A stretch of 64,000 nt of DNA from Paguma larvata. Lineage: Eukaryota; Chordata; Mammalia; Carnivora; Viverridae. A model generated the notes under the pieces. That model was given only the letters and a program-made list of their open reading frames with translations. It had not been told where the DNA came from and made no database searches. Within the stretch, counting starts at the first letter, position 1. Each line of letters opens with the position of its first letter. Shown here piece after piece: positions 33,851 to 46,030 of this stretch. The stretch covers positions 49,876,960-49,940,959 of the forward strand of contig CM057839.1 of NCBI GenBank assembly GCA_030068075.1. The letters are read 5' to 3'. The position numbers were made by a program, and so were the translations under genes.

Positions 33851-34079
33851 GATGGCTATGTGGGGGAGGATGGATCACCTGAAAACAAAAACAAACAAAA
33901 AAACCCCAGCAAAGTAGGAAAAGGAGATGGGCATGTGATTACTATAATTGCCTACAATGCTATTCATGGTCTATCTCTTGCTCCTTGCCTCCAGCCTCCT
34001 CTTCTATCATTACTTCTATTTCAAAAGCCATGTTCCAGTCATACCTGCTGTTCCCTAAATATACCATGAAGTTTCTACT

Positions 34080-34460
34080 TGACAGATCATTTCTTTTCTC
34101 TGTGCTTTTGCTCTATATTCTTGCTTCTGCCTGAAGTGCTCTTCCCTACTGTCCAGCTGGTAAATGCCTACTCATCCTCCAACTCTCCATTGAAGTATTA
34201 CCTCCTCTGGGAAGGCTTTCTTGACCTCCTCACACAGTGAACTACTCTAACAATGCCCCTCCCCATGTCTTGTCTGCCACTTTTATTACAGCACCCATCA
34301 CACTGAAATGTGCCTCTTTGCTTACACCTTCATCTCTCCCATTAGACTAAGAGCCCCTAGGGAGCAGAGCTGAGTCTTGTTCATCTGTGTATCCCCTGCC
34401 TCTAGTATAGTATTTATAGAAACTCCATGTAGGCTTGATAAATTGAGTAAAATTGAATGA
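34080..34460 (+). repeat. L2 LINE 3' end
   Basis: GCCTGAAGTGCTCTTCCCTAC, TTGAAGTATTACCTCCTCTGG, GAAGGCTTTCTTGACCTCCTC, ATTACAGCACCCATCACACTG, then AAGAGCCCCTAGGGAGCAGAG and GTGTATCCCCTGCCTCTAGTA (each in part) are nearly consensus L2. The last few bases of the terminus are missing or diverged. Confidence 0.88.
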
Positions 34461-35732
34461 GCTGAACTGAATCTGGCTGTGTGTAATATTTCCAGCAGTT
34501 TCTCTAATATAACTGCTGTGAGAGAATCTTTTAAAGAGCAATCACCAGACAATTCAGTAGGGACTATGCTCTGAACTGCCCTCCACTGATGATGCTAGGG
34601 GAGGAACTTGGGCTGTCCAGAGCCCAGAGGCCAAAGAGCTGGGCGTCCTCCCTTAGAGCACTCTCCATGCCACCACTGTGGTGAACAGCCATTCTGGTTT
34701 TAACAGTGAAAATCCTGCAACCCAGGAAATCTCTCAGTCCTGAGCAAACCAGAACAGATGCCATCAAATTCCCAATGGCCCTGCCACAGTGGATTTTTCT
34801 CCACCATCTTAACAGAATCCCTCTCAAGAAGAAGGAGATCAGTCCCCACCAAGTGTTTAATGTCTGGGGAAGCAAGGAAGGTGGTTTGTTATCATCTACA
34901 CTGGAGAAGGAGATTAAGATTTCTCACCTGGGGTTAAAGGTTTAAAACCCGTGGGTAGAAGCGAGCAAATTATAGAGACCCTAAATGGTTGTCCAGGGAA
35001 GAGAGTTACACAACATTAGTTGTTTCTAAGGCAACAACTTCCGAGATTTATGCCAAGATTTGGAACCATTTCCCTCTAGAGCAGATGATTATATGCTCAT
35101 TTATCTCCAGAGAAGCCCTTAAAACCTCTTCTTTCTCAGAAAACCCATTTGGCTAAGAAACACAGGATTTAAGATGGAGGGTTACTCTGAACATTCCCAA
35201 ATCCCCAGAGAAATTCTGTGGGGACTGCTTGCCATCCCAACATTTGGCTACAATTCCACATGGTTTCAGTTCAGCAGGGTTTCGTTGCTGCCATATGATC
35301 TGTTGTTTTGCGAGGAAATTCTAAAGAAATATTCAAATGGTTAATTAAATAGTAAGGTCGCCTCAGAATAGTTCTTAATAGCCAGTTGGTCCAGACTATG
35401 AAATGGCATCCTGCAATTAGATTCACTGATGGTAATGAACAAGAATAAAAGGTGAATTCTTCAGAGAAAGACCAGTCTCCATATATAGCTAATTCTCCCA
35501 GTCACTTCTGAAGGACAATGCCCAATAACGCTTTATGGTTTACCAGGGAGCTCAGTTCAGCCCCTGCCTACAACTGCCTCTCTTCCAGGTGCATGATAAG
35601 ACAGCCACTCTCAACACTGATCTCAGCTGTGGGCTTATCTAAGAGTGCACCCCATTGTTGGTTACACCCAGTTCTGTGGAATGGGATCTCATCCAGTCTG
35701 GGATTCTAAGACTGGAAGAGAAACATATCCTT
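34461..35732. other. Unique stretch
   Basis: Overlapping short open frames on both strands at 34564-34945 (up to 103 codons) lack recognisable domains or splice signals. No repeat family was assigned. Confidence 0.4.
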
Positions 35733-35756
35733 CCCCCCCCCCCCACACACACACAC
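35733..35756. repeat. Poly-C / (CA)n tract
   Basis: A run of 12 C followed by about six CA units, a low-complexity junction. Confidence 0.93.
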
Positions 35757-35839
35757 CTTTGTTAGAACTCTCAGACTATAAACACCTGAGGACCAAAGGA
35801 TAAGGTCTGATTTTCCTTGGAGCCACACACCTTTGGTTC

Positions 35840-36050
35840 ATACCCCAGCTCGGTCACTTCCAAAGCTTATGTAACCTTGATGACTTACTTAACCTCATAA
35901 GGCCTCTGTTTCTCTGAAAATAAAATAGAGGTAGTAATAGTATCAACCTTACAGCACTGTTCTGAGGATTAAATGAATAAAAACTATAAAGTACTTAGAA
36001 CAGTACCTGATCTATCATACACATTATATGAATATAAGCTATTATTATGC
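35840..36050 (+). repeat. MIR SINE
   Basis: GTAACCTTGATGACTTACTTAACC (in part), CATAAGGCCTCTGTTTCTC, TGAAAATAAAATAGAGGTAG, then GAGGATTAAATGAATAAAAAC and AGCTATTATTATG follow the MIR order from core to tail. Confidence 0.8.
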
Positions 36051-37369
36051 TATGTACCTTCTACACTTAGAATGATCTTTGGCATATAACAAACATTGAG
36101 ACACATAAGCCTCTTCACTGAGCTGAACTGAAGTTTCCACTCGGTAAAAAGGCACAGGTAATAATAACTTAAAACAAAAAGAACTTTCCAAGTACTTATC
36201 ACTACTGATTGGTTTTGCTTCTTTGTTGGCTAGTTGGAGATGTGTCCTCTTTTCTTTGGTCAGACACTTGGCTACAGTCTTCAGAGGAGATTAGAAGAAA
36301 GAGGACAAAGGAGAGCTCCGGGGTCTGCACGAGTTCTAGTTACAGTTGATCCACGGAACGTCAGCACTTTAAAAGAGATGAGGAACAAATACCTGGCTGG
36401 AGAGCTCAAGAAAGGCCTCATGGGGTTGTTGTCTTACCTGAACCTTAGGGAAGTTTCAATGGAGGTGGAGAAGGAGCCCTTCTCCAAAACAGAAAGCAGC
36501 ATGCTATGCTGGAAAATCATAAAGTATGCTTAAGAAACACTGACAAGCACACATGGGTGTGGACCATGGAGGAATCCAGGGCTCTGCTATTCTGTCACCG
36601 CATTCCTACCTATTTAGAGTCCCAAGGAGAGCAGAATGGCTGAGATTAACCAGAGGTCATGTCAAGAAAGAGTTTATTTTTCTTTTCAAGTTCCCATCAG
36701 TACCATGTGCTTTCAAAGCCCAAAGAATCAACCAAGCGGCTTTTATAAACCAAAGAGAGCCTGTCTGAATTTGAGATTGAAAGGAGACCCCTTTCAAATG
36801 GCATTCTACACCTCTACTCTTCTGCCGTGTGCACAGTAGGTGTGTGAATAACTACTTCCATTGCACTCACTAGAATCACTAAGGCCACCTATGGATAGAA
36901 GAAGTGGTGCATTACCAACAGAATCCAGCTAACCAAAGTGGCTGGGGGAGAGTACCATCTGTACAGACAAAAATGTGTGAAATCCAAGTTCACAGATCCT
37001 ATGGCCTCTGGGTCCAGGATGAGGTTCTTAAAAGAACAAAAGTATGCTCAGTGAGGTCATTGGCAAGGCACCTGTTCTGCTAGACTATCATTTAAGCTTC
37101 TCTGCAGTAAGAAGAGTAGTTCTCAACCTTCCATATCTTGTGGCTGGAGCCACTCCCATGTGTCCCATCAGTTACTCTGTCATCTGGGTCCCACCATGAT
37201 GGATGACATTAACTTGCCTGCTATATTGTTCCACATGACCTCTAAGTTAGTCTCCCAAATCTTAAGACTTGAAGAAATAGCTCATCCAAATTCTGCCCTG
37301 ATTCCAAAGAAAATACTGATCCAGTTTCTTCAAAAACTAAATGGCATGAAAACAGGGTATAAGGAAAGG
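36051..37369. other. Unique stretch
   Basis: A frame of about 99 codons at 36234-36533 has no recognised domain. Text near 36400 (GAAAGGCCTCATGGGG) may be remote antisense L2. No gene is called. Confidence 0.4.
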
Positions 37370-37805
37370 AGAACTGTGGTAATTAAAGAGTTTTATGAGA
37401 ACTAACAATTAAATGCAATGTGTGGGCCTTGATTAGATTCTGATTTGAATAAACCAATGGACTTTTTAGACAATCAGGAAGATTTAAGCATGGAATAGAT
37501 GTTAAATGACATTAAGGAATTACTACTAATTTTGTTAGGTATGAATGGTACTGTGATTATGGTATTTTTTCTATCCTTATCTTTTAGAGATATCTACTGA
37601 AGCATTTATAGAATTTCTTCTCTGAGATTTGCTTTAGAATGCTGTAGTTACCAGAAAGGCATGGAAGGTAAATGGTAGGGCAAAGATGAAACAAAATTGG
37701 AAAAATGCCGAAAAGTGCCAAAGTTGTGTGATAGTACATGGCATCATTATACTCTTCTTTCTAATGTTGCAGATGTCCAAAAATTTCCATAATAAAATTT
37801 TTTTT
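37370..37805 (+). repeat. Old L1 3' untranslated region
   Basis: AAATGCAATGTGTGGGCCTTG, GACAATCAGGAAGATTTAAGC, ATGACATTAAGGAATTACTAC, TTTTGTTAGGTATGAATGG, GAGATTTGCTTTAGAATG and TTTCCATAATAAAATTTTTTTT (each in part) are the known order of old L1M-type 3' ends. The poly-A-like end is at about 37790-37805. Confidence 0.7.
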
Positions 37806-39339
37806 TAATCTTTCCAGGCCCATTCACAAAATGGAGCATTCCATTGGTGGATGGACACTTGGACAAGGAAGTGGCTCTATTTACTGACACAGCAAGCAAA
37901 GAAAGAGAAAAAGAAGTGCAACTGACTGCCCATGCCTCACAGGCTGCTCCCGCTGCTGAACCCAAGGAAACAGTCTCTCAAACTCAGCATTCTCTGAATG
38001 TGAACACACTGGGTGGCAAATGTGCCTGTGTATGGCAGCCCTCAGTCCACGATTTTACCAGTTTCTAGGCACACGCCTCCATCTTGTTTGTCCCAGGGAA
38101 AGTCAAGATTCCAGCCTGAAACAAGAGAAGTATGTCACAGAGCAGCGCTCGTTCTTAATGGGGGCTCAACCTTCTTATGCTGCTTCCCTGCTCCTGGCCA
38201 TACTCCCCTCTTCTGAAAAGATTGTTATTGCAGAGACAGAGACCTCCTTCTTCTAGTCCTTAGGTCCATCTCTCAGACAAGTGAGACTTGATTATTACTG
38301 GCTGAATTTTTTATCTTATTTAAAGAAATGGCTGTATATACCACTACTTGGGAATTAACATTTTACTGCCAGGTTGTTCTGACCTGTCCAAAACATCTCC
38401 AATCTTTATACATTTATACTCTATAAAATAAAGTGTAATCAGCACTTGGACCTAAACATTTTCAGTGCTGCTTTTTTTTTTAACTGTCTTTTTCATTTTA
38501 ATAATAATTTCAGGAAAAGAATTTTTTTTGATGCAAGTAATCATCACCCTGATGGAAAACTGTATGCCTTCATCTGTCAAGGAAAAATTTAATGAGATAT
38601 GTATTTTTGAATGACATACAATTTTAGAAATAATATGGGGAGCAACCCAAGAATCTATACAAGTTAGCTTTTAGAAGATTTATAAATAACTGTAATAACA
38701 TGTACTAATAATGGTCAAGGTAGCAGAACAGAGTTAAGCTTATGCATAGAAATCAGAAGACCTTGTGACATGAACAGTCTGGATGATAGAAAGGAACATA
38801 TCAAGGACCCTTGGAATGGCCAGAGGAATGGGAAGAGGAGGAAGAATGAATGGGATTGCATGTATAACAGATGTGGCTACTGTTTCATTTCTAATCAAAC
38901 ATTAAAGACACTTGTCAGTAGACAGAGAAAGCAGAAAATTAGGATAAACACTATATGGCCAAGGTTACTCAGAGGATATCTAAAGGTTATAAGTGTCCAT
39001 CCCTGGGAGGTAGAACCATCAGGAAAAGTACATCACACTTACCAAGCAACATGAGAAATGTAAGGGAGTGAATTTTCATTAATGGTTGTGAAAGTCAATG
39101 TCCTGTCTCAAGGCTGAATGGATACCACTAGTGGCACAAATAACTGGGTGAAATTGCCACCCTTCAGCCTCGAGAAGGCTGTTGCTTGGGAAAGAGGATG
39201 CCAAAGTCTAAAGAAAGCTTTTGGAATGGTTGTAAATGAAACTAGTATGGCAGAGAGTGTGGGGACGGCTGAGCCTAGCAAAAGATAGAGTAGACACCAA
39301 TATGGCAGAAGTACAAAAAGGGAGAAAGAAAGAAATATT
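37806..39339. other. Unique stretch
   Basis: Includes T-runs near 38470-38480 and 38521-38529. Short open frames at 37844-38256 overlap in several registers and are not supported. Confidence 0.4.
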
Positions 39340-39530
39340 GTAATAGCTGCTATTTACTGAACATTTACTATGTGTCACATTATTCTCACACCACCCTGCA
39401 AACTGGATATTATTACCTTCATTTACTACAGGAGAAAATTGAAACTTGAATCACCCAGATGTAAGTAGCCGACTCAGAATTCTATCTATTGTTGGTTCTG
39501 ATTTCAAAGTGTAGACTTTTAACTATTACT
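39340..39530 (-). repeat. MIR SINE (antisense)
   Basis: TTTACTGAACATTTACTATGTG, CATTATTCTCACACCACCCTG, GATATTATTACCTTCATTTAC and ATCACCCAGATGTAAGTAGC (each in part) match the reverse-complemented MIR from tail to core. Confidence 0.8.
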
Positions 39531-39639
39531 CATGGAAAGGGACAGAAGAGTAGACCAATTAAGATTAAAAAACTGTATGTCCTACCTGAGGAAAATTTTT
39601 TGTAAAATATACTTCTCTTGGATTGAAAACCAGACAGAA

Positions 39640-39775
39640 CAGAGATACTCCATTACTAACTGTGATTATCTCTCATTAGTAGCATTATTATATAGATTCT
39701 TCTTTTTGCTTCCCTGCATTTCTCCAGGTTTTTTTTTATCATGAACATATATTGCTCTACAATAAGAAAAAAATT
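39640..39775 (+). repeat. Old L1-type 3' end
   Basis: TTACTAACTGTGATTATCTC, then TTCTTTTTGCTTCCCTGCATT and TACAATAAGAAAAAAATTA resemble the 3' end of old L1/HAL1 (cagtggttatctctggg ... ctttcctgtatttt ... aatcagaaaaaa). Confidence 0.6.
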
Positions 39776-41159
39776 ATATTCGATTTCTTTAAGGGTAGAG
39801 GAGATTTAGAATCCTAAATCCTCTGCCTATGGTTCCAATAATTACCTGTCTCTATGAAAATGTAAACCCTTTGGCTGAGTTGGCAATATAGTATTTACTC
39901 AAAGCCAGCAAGGCCCAGAGGACTGGAGACAACATCCAGAAGGACTGACAGTCTAAGACTTAGGGCAAGAGAGCAACATCCCCATAAGCAGAAAAACGAT
40001 CAGTCTCAGACATGACCAGCTGTTATCTCCCTCCTGTGATTTCTCATCCCATGAATTATTCCAGTACTTGTATATTTATTTTTTTTAAACACATAACAGA
40101 GGAGTTATTCTCCAAGTCTCTATCAGCTAAAGTATTAACAGCTTCCAGCTGAGAAAATATCTTTTCACTTTGCTTAAGCCTAATCATTATTTTCTCCCTC
40201 CTCCAGGAGTGTTGGTATCACACAATGGATCACAGTACAAAAGGCCATGCGGGTGATTTTTTATAATGTTGGTTGTAGACTTACAGTGGGTAATTTGGGT
40301 GTAAATCTATTTAAAGACGTCACTAGCTTGGATTTTCTATCTAGAAAGAAACACTTTGCCCCCCTTCGTTCTTTGGAAACCTAAATATAAGTGTGTCCAA
40401 ACTAGGAAGCAAACAAAGAATAAAAAGGTTTCTTATCGAACTTTCATCTTATTTCTTGAAATCTCTCTTTTAAAGATGAAATTATAGGGCTGTGGAACTT
40501 TGTACTCAAAACTTTAAATGTCTGGAGTGTAAAACTGTGTGTCACCACCCAAGCAGGAGAGTGCTTCCTCTCAGATGGAAAAAATTCTTCTAAATAGAAA
40601 CATGAAATATTCAGAGCAACTAACTCTTCCCCTAGCCCAGGATCCGTAGAAGAAATGGATTCAACTGTGATATTGTGTTTGCTTGTGTCGGTTTCCAGTA
40701 CCATTTACAAGTTTGTGCTAGCCAACTTGCTGAGCTACAGCTTCTTGCTAATGAAATGAGTGAGGAATACATTCTCTTTATGAACCAATTTCCTTTGCTC
40801 CAAGGCACAAAAACAGCCTGTGCCTGTGCTAGCAGCCCACACAACTCTCTTGCAAATGCCTGCCTTTCACCTTTAAGAGACGACAGGAGAAATGGCTTCT
40901 AAGCACACTTCTGACACCCATGATTACTAGGAAGTAACCCCGGATCCCTTCTCCTGTGTCTTGAGGCACTCCCTTTGTCCCCTTGAGGTACCCTGCAATC
41001 TTTTGCTCTCGTCTGCTTCATTTCATTTTTTTTAATTAAAAATAGTTCTCAGAGAGTAATACGAAATGTAGCCTTATTTCAGTGCAAATGACTGATAGCC
41101 CAAAGAGTTTTCCCTTCCTCAGACCTCTCCCCTACCCACTCTCCTTCAGATACTACTCA
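39776..41159. other. Unique stretch
   Basis: No repeat or exon was recognised over 1.4 kb. Frames at 40444-40902 lie on both strands and have no domain. T-runs are near 40079 and 41026. Confidence 0.4.
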
Positions 41160-41410
41160 GAAAGGCCATAATCGGGGCACCCAGGTGGCTCAGTCGGTTA
41201 AGCATCCAACTTCGGCTCAGGTCATGATCTCATGGTTCGTGAGTTTGAGCCCCGTGTTGGGCTTTGTGCTGACAGCTCAGAGCCTGAAGCCTGCTTCGGA
41301 TTCTGTGTCTCCCTCTCCCTCTTTGCCCCTCTCCCACTCATGCTCTGTCTCTCTCTTTCGCAAAAATAAATAAACATTAAAAAATTTTAAATAAAAGAAA
41401 AGCCACAATC
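41159..41410 (+). mobile_element. SINEC with target-site duplication
   Basis: The body is 41174-41395: GGGGCACCCAGGTGGCTCAG head, GGTTCGTGAGTTTGAGCCCC B-box, CT-rich body and an A-rich tail CAAAAATAAATAAACATTAA. The flanking repeat AGAAAGGCCATAATC / AGAAAAGCCACAATC marks the insertion. It belongs to the GACAGCTCAG subfamily. Confidence 0.96.
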
Positions 41411-41569
41411 TTAAAAGGAATGATGTCTTCAACTGTGGTATTTCATGATCAGTCAACCTGACAGATGCTCTGGGGGGCCAAGTTGGATTTTGTTCTCCTG
41501 ACCACAGCAAATAAGTGACTAACTCAGATTAGTACCAGCATCTTCCTATAGGACGGACAAGAAAGTATT

Positions 41570-41725
41570 TTTTCGTGTCTGTGGTATAAATTCAGCTTCC
41601 TCCCCTACAAAATGGTAATGACAATAATACCATAGGCCTCATATGGCTGCCGTGAGAATTAAATGAAATAATGAGTAGGAAGCCCCGGCACATAGAAAAT
41701 AATCAATAAATGTTAGCTTGTTAGC
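41570..41725 (+). repeat. MIR SINE fragment
   Basis: CAGCTTCCTCCCCTACAAAATGG (in part), TAATGACAATAATACC, GCTGCCGTGAGAATTAAATG and GGCACATAGAAAATAATC follow the MIR order; the 3' half is best preserved. Confidence 0.78.
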
Positions 41726-42020
41726 TTCTTCTTTGCTTTTCCTTCATTTATTCACCCATTCAATTAATATTCAATGAACCAGCTTCTTCCCAGATTTGAA
41801 TCACTTCCCAGTGGTGATATGAGTTAGAGCTGCGAGACATGCCTGGTCTCCTCCAGGCTAGTAGGATACAATTTAGTGCCCCTTAGCATAATGCACTAAT
41901 TGGTCCCTTAGTGACCTGAAAGAGTTAACGCACTATTGTAGGGTTTAATCTACCACTTCCTGACAAAATGAAGTTTAGTATTTTTTTTATACATAAGTTC
42001 CCTAGAATTATAATACACAA

Positions 42021-42099
42021 ATTCTCTCTCTCCCTCTCTCCTTCCCTTCCTCTGCCCTTTCTCCCTCACCTTGTCTTTTTCTCTCTTTATCTCACTCAT

Positions 42100-42157
<58 letters not shown>
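42021..42157. repeat. CT-rich tract and (AC)n microsatellite
   Basis: 42021-42060 and further to 42095 is CT-rich. 42110-42157 is about 24 uninterrupted AC units, likely polymorphic. The HTHT-rich open frames come from it. Confidence 0.95.
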
Positions 42158-42159
<2 letters not shown>

Positions 42160-42319
42160 CAACTCCCTAAGAGCAATAGAGAGATTAGATAATAAGACTG
42201 AAATAGTCCACTTAGAGTTTACTAAGTGCATTTTTCTGATCATAAAGCAAAGCACTATAGAAAACTTCAGAAGTTCATAAATCTAAATTAAACACAAATT
42301 TTTCATTATCTTACAAGCC
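42158..42319. other. Short unique AT-rich stretch
   Basis: No feature recognised between the AC array and the L1. Confidence 0.4.
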
Positions 42320-43690
42320 CTCTCCCAAAAATAGTTTTCAGGATATACTGAAAATATCTTGTTCTATTTTCTTTCAAACTTTTTTATACTTATATAATAT
42401 GTATCCCATAATTCATATACTATCATATATACTTTAGGTACTGTGTGTTGCTCTTATAATTAAAATTATATCATGAACAGTTTCTAAGTCACTGGACTTC
42501 ATTAAAATATTCTAACAACAACCAAATATGGCATCATATGGACAGTCCATGATTTGTTTAGCTATGAGTCTATTGTAGGACATTTAGGGAATTTTCTTTT
42601 TGTTTCCGTATAACTGATAGTGAGACATACCACTTCATATGTACATTTTTAAATTCATTTCTGTTATTTCCTTAGGCCGGATTCTTATAAGTAAAATTAT
42701 CAGATAAAAAAGCACAAACATGTTGAAGGTTTTATGAAGATTATCAAATTGCTTTGCATAGACTAGCAGAGTTTGACAATCCCTTTTCATCACATTCTGG
42801 CCAGCCCTGAGTGTTGATCCAATAGATACATTAAATTTTATTTTTGTTTTAATTTGCCTCATTACGATTACTAATGAGAAGACCATTTATTCCTGTTTAT
42901 TATCCATTTGTTCTTTCCGTTCTGTGAATTGAGGTTTATGGTTTTGCCCATTTTATTGAGAAGATAGAGGTTTTACTATCAGTTATATTAACTCATTATA
43001 TATTAATATTTTCCCACTGTTTTATTTTTAATCTGAAATATTTGCTCAACAGAAAAGGGCCATAGACCTCAAGCAAAGCTAAGGTATTTTTCTTGTTAAT
43101 AAATATGTCCCATCAAAACATCAATAATGCATAATTTCCTTGTTTGCATTTAAATTTTTATGATGTTTTTGACACAGAGTTTGTAATTTTAAATATTAAA
43201 ATCAATCTTTTCCTTTGCAATTTAGTCCACTGCTTATATACTTAGATAGTCCTTTCCCCATCTAGGATAAGGTAAATATTTACCTAAAGTTTCTTCTAGT
43301 GTCTTAAAGTGGTTTCATTTTTCATGTTTCGCTTTCTAATTCATCTAGAATTTACTCTGTTGTAGAGCAAGAATGTAAATGAATATTCCTCAAACACATA
43401 TTTTCTAGGGCCATTTATGAAATAATTCATCCTTTTTAATATTAGTTTCCTATAAATTAGCATATATTTATGTACTCTACATTGTTTTCTATTCATTTGC
43501 CTATTACTGGTTCATCTTGTATTTTGAAGTCTTACAAGTCGGGTCATTCCCTTCTTACCCTTAAAAAGTCCTATTTTTCAAACTGTATCTATTCTAAACT
43601 GTTCCTCAGATAAACTCTAGAATTATATGATCAAGTTCTCAAAAATGCCATTACATGCAAATTCATGAGCTAGTTGCAATCCCAATATTT
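42320..43690 (-). repeat. Old L1 LINE (ORF2-derived), minus strand
   Basis: The plus strand carries antisense L1 ORF2 text in order: GTAGGACATTTAGGGAATTT, then AAATTGCTTTGCATAGACTAGC, a GCATATATTTATGTACTC block, TTTCTATTCATTTGCC and AGTCTTACAAGTCGGGTC. Stops are frequent in all frames, so no reverse transcriptase survives. About 1.4 kb, an ancient L1M type. Confidence 0.75.
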
Positions 43691-43824
43691 CTTTCCCTTT
43701 TCTTTCTGCCAGTAGGGCTCCTGTTTTTTTCAAGGGAAGAATGAGCATAGCCTCTGATGATAAATTTATTTCCCAGATTCTGCTGTAATTAAACTAAACA
43801 AGTGAATCAGTTTTGACCAACGAG

Positions 43825-44345
43825 GCAGTGATGGCTTAAAAATATGTTCACAAATTCTTTAGTACTCTTCTCCTCAAATGGTGGAAGGGACAGTGGTAGG
43901 CTTGCGAGGCTAGTTTATAAAATAATGTGATTTCTGCCTTGCTCTCTCTTGGATTGCTTGCTCTAGGGGAAGTCGTCTGCGATGTTGAAAGGATACAACA
44001 TGGAGACTATATAGACACCCAAGTGGAGACTAGCTGAGGCTTCCTGCCAACTGCCATATTGGCCATGAACCATCTCAGAAGTGGATCCTCAAGCCTCGTC
44101 CTGCCTTCATATGATTGCAGCCCCTACCAACATCTTAACTGGAACTTCATGAGAAACTTTGGGCCAGACCCGCCAGCTAAGCCTCCATGGCATTTCTGAT
44201 CTATAGAAGCTGTAAAACAATAATTAATTGACATCCGTTTTCATCTTATTTATCCCCTGTAGTAGTCTCGCTGTTGTTGTTTTTGTTGTTTTGCCATTGT
44301 TTTGGAGGTTGTTTGTTCCACAGCAATAGACTACTGATACAGCGG
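43825..44345 (+). repeat. MaLR (MLT1-type) LTR
   Basis: TTGCTCTCTCTTGGATTGCTTGC, CTCTAGGGGAAGTCG, TCTGCGATGTTGAAAGGATAC, AGGCTTCCTGCCAACTGCC, AGAAGTGGATCCTCAAGCC, CTTCATATGATTGCAGCCCC, GCCAGCTAAGCCTCC and a terminal CACAGCAATAGACTACTGATAC (each in part) match MLT1-type LTR order. A TTG-rich insert is near 44267-44310. Confidence 0.8.
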
Positions 44346-44429
44346 TAGAAGCAGAAGTCTTCTGCAGGCTCTTTACCTTTCCAGATAAGGAAGAAATAGA
44401 AGACTGAACCACTTTTTCTTTTCCTCTTT

Positions 44430-44725
44430 ACATATAGGTGTAATGACTGAAGAACAGCAGCCATCTTGCAACCATGATGCAATAAGCATGAGTGTGAAAG
44501 TTGATGCATTAAGGATGACGCAACAGAATGACTGAAAGCTGGATGCTTAAAGATATTGCTGAGCAGCTGGAACAATAAATAAAGACAACCGGCTGGTAAT
44601 AAGTCTTAAAACCAGCCAATCTCTCTCTCTCTCACTATGTGAGGGAAATAAACACTTTGTTTGACACCTTTGGCCAATTAATTTGTTACTGTCAGCAAAT
44701 ACATGCCTAACTAAGGGTTGGGGTC
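44430..44725 (+). repeat. Second LTR fragment (MaLR-like)
   Basis: GCAGCCATCTTGCAACCATG, ATGACGCAACAGAATGACTG, then ATATTGCTGAGCAGCTGG, GAGGGAAATAAACACTTTG, TTTGTTACTGTCAGCAAATAC and CATGCCTAACTAAGG follow an old LTR that ends in gtttctgttacttgcagc. A (TC)n tract is at about 44619-44634. It is probably related to the minus-strand copy at 33490. Confidence 0.6.
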
Positions 44726-45309
44726 AGATTCTGCTCCATGGTCAGCACAGAACCAGATATTATGTGAGTATGTTTAGTGTGATTTTAGAGCTTTGAATGA
44801 CAAATTTTAATAGTTCTGATGCAAGAAAAAAAACACATATATACTTCCTTCAAAAACTTTGAGCTTATGGAAATAATGGAAGGTGAATTAATAAATGACA
44901 GCAGAATCTAGATTACCTCAGGGAAAATTGCTCCAAAGTATTTAGCATATGAACAGACTCCCTTTGGCTGCACTTTTTTTGTGCTGATGTAGATTAACCA
45001 GTGGTCAAATTGCCTACAATTGGGTATTGATCACAATTCTTAAAAATGCCCATGAGACACAAAATACAGTAAAAAAAAAATGTTTTCTTTTTTTTTTAAT
45101 TCTACAATCCTACATTTTAAAGCAACTCTGCACTTCTTTTAACAAATAATTAAAACCAGCTATCCTGAAAGCATTGTTCATTCCTTAAGTGATCTGTCAC
45201 CAGTATCCCCCAGTGAGGTCATCCACTTATTTGTCTCTCTCAGGCCGTTAATCTTCAAAATGTGAAAATATATGTTGTTGTATTTCTAACTTAACTATTA
45301 CATTTTACA
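44726..45309. other. Unique AT-rich stretch
   Basis: No gene or transposon recognised. A-runs and T-runs are at about 45071-45101. Confidence 0.4.
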
Positions 45310-46030
45310 ATGTATATTCTCAGCAACGATGTCATTCACACAGCTATCAGAATGGCAAAAAATGTAAAAGATACAATACCAAGTCATGATGAGAATGTAG
45401 AGCAATCAAAACTCTCAGACCAGAGTGTTAATGGCCGTTATTAAACGGGAATGTTGGACAACTGTCCCGGGTCCGCTAATATTGAACATATGCATACTCT
45501 TTGGCCCATCAGTTCTACTCCTGAGTATATAACCAACCGAGATGGTACGTATGTTCGCCAAAAGATATACACAAGAGTGCACATGACAACATTATTCATA
45601 ATAGGCAAAAACTGTGAACAATCACATGTTCACCCACAGTAGAAAGGATAAATGAACTGTGGTATGTTCATCCAGTGAACTGCTAGAGCAATGAAAATGA
45701 ATGAACTCTTGCTACCAACAACACGGACTTTCATGACCTCAGTGTTGAATGAAAGAAGCCAGACCAAAAGAGCATACATACTGTATTATTCCACTTATTT
45801 AAAGGAAATGTTTTCTTAAAAAAAAAAGACCAATCAAAATAGTGATAATAGAAATCAAAATGATGAAACAAACAAACAAACGCTGATTAGCCTTGTCAGG
45901 ATAGGAAATGGGAAAGAGCACAGGGAATCTTCTGGGGTCTGGTAACTTTTTATTTCTTTACCTGGGTGGGGCTTTCACGGGAATATTTAGTTTGTAGTTT
46001 GTAAAAAATCATCAAAGTGCCTGTTTTCTA
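45310..46030 (+). repeat. Old L1 LINE, ORF2 end and 3' region
   Basis: Sense L1 ORF2 text: CAGAATGGCAAAAAATGTAAAAG (in part), TACTCCTGAGTATATAACC, GACAACATTATTCATAATAGGC, CACAGTAGAAAGGATAAATG, ATTCCACTTATTTAAAGG, then the 3' text GGGTCTGGTAACTTTTTATTTC and AAAATCATCAAAGTGCC. The frame is broken, so it is inactive. Confidence 0.8.
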
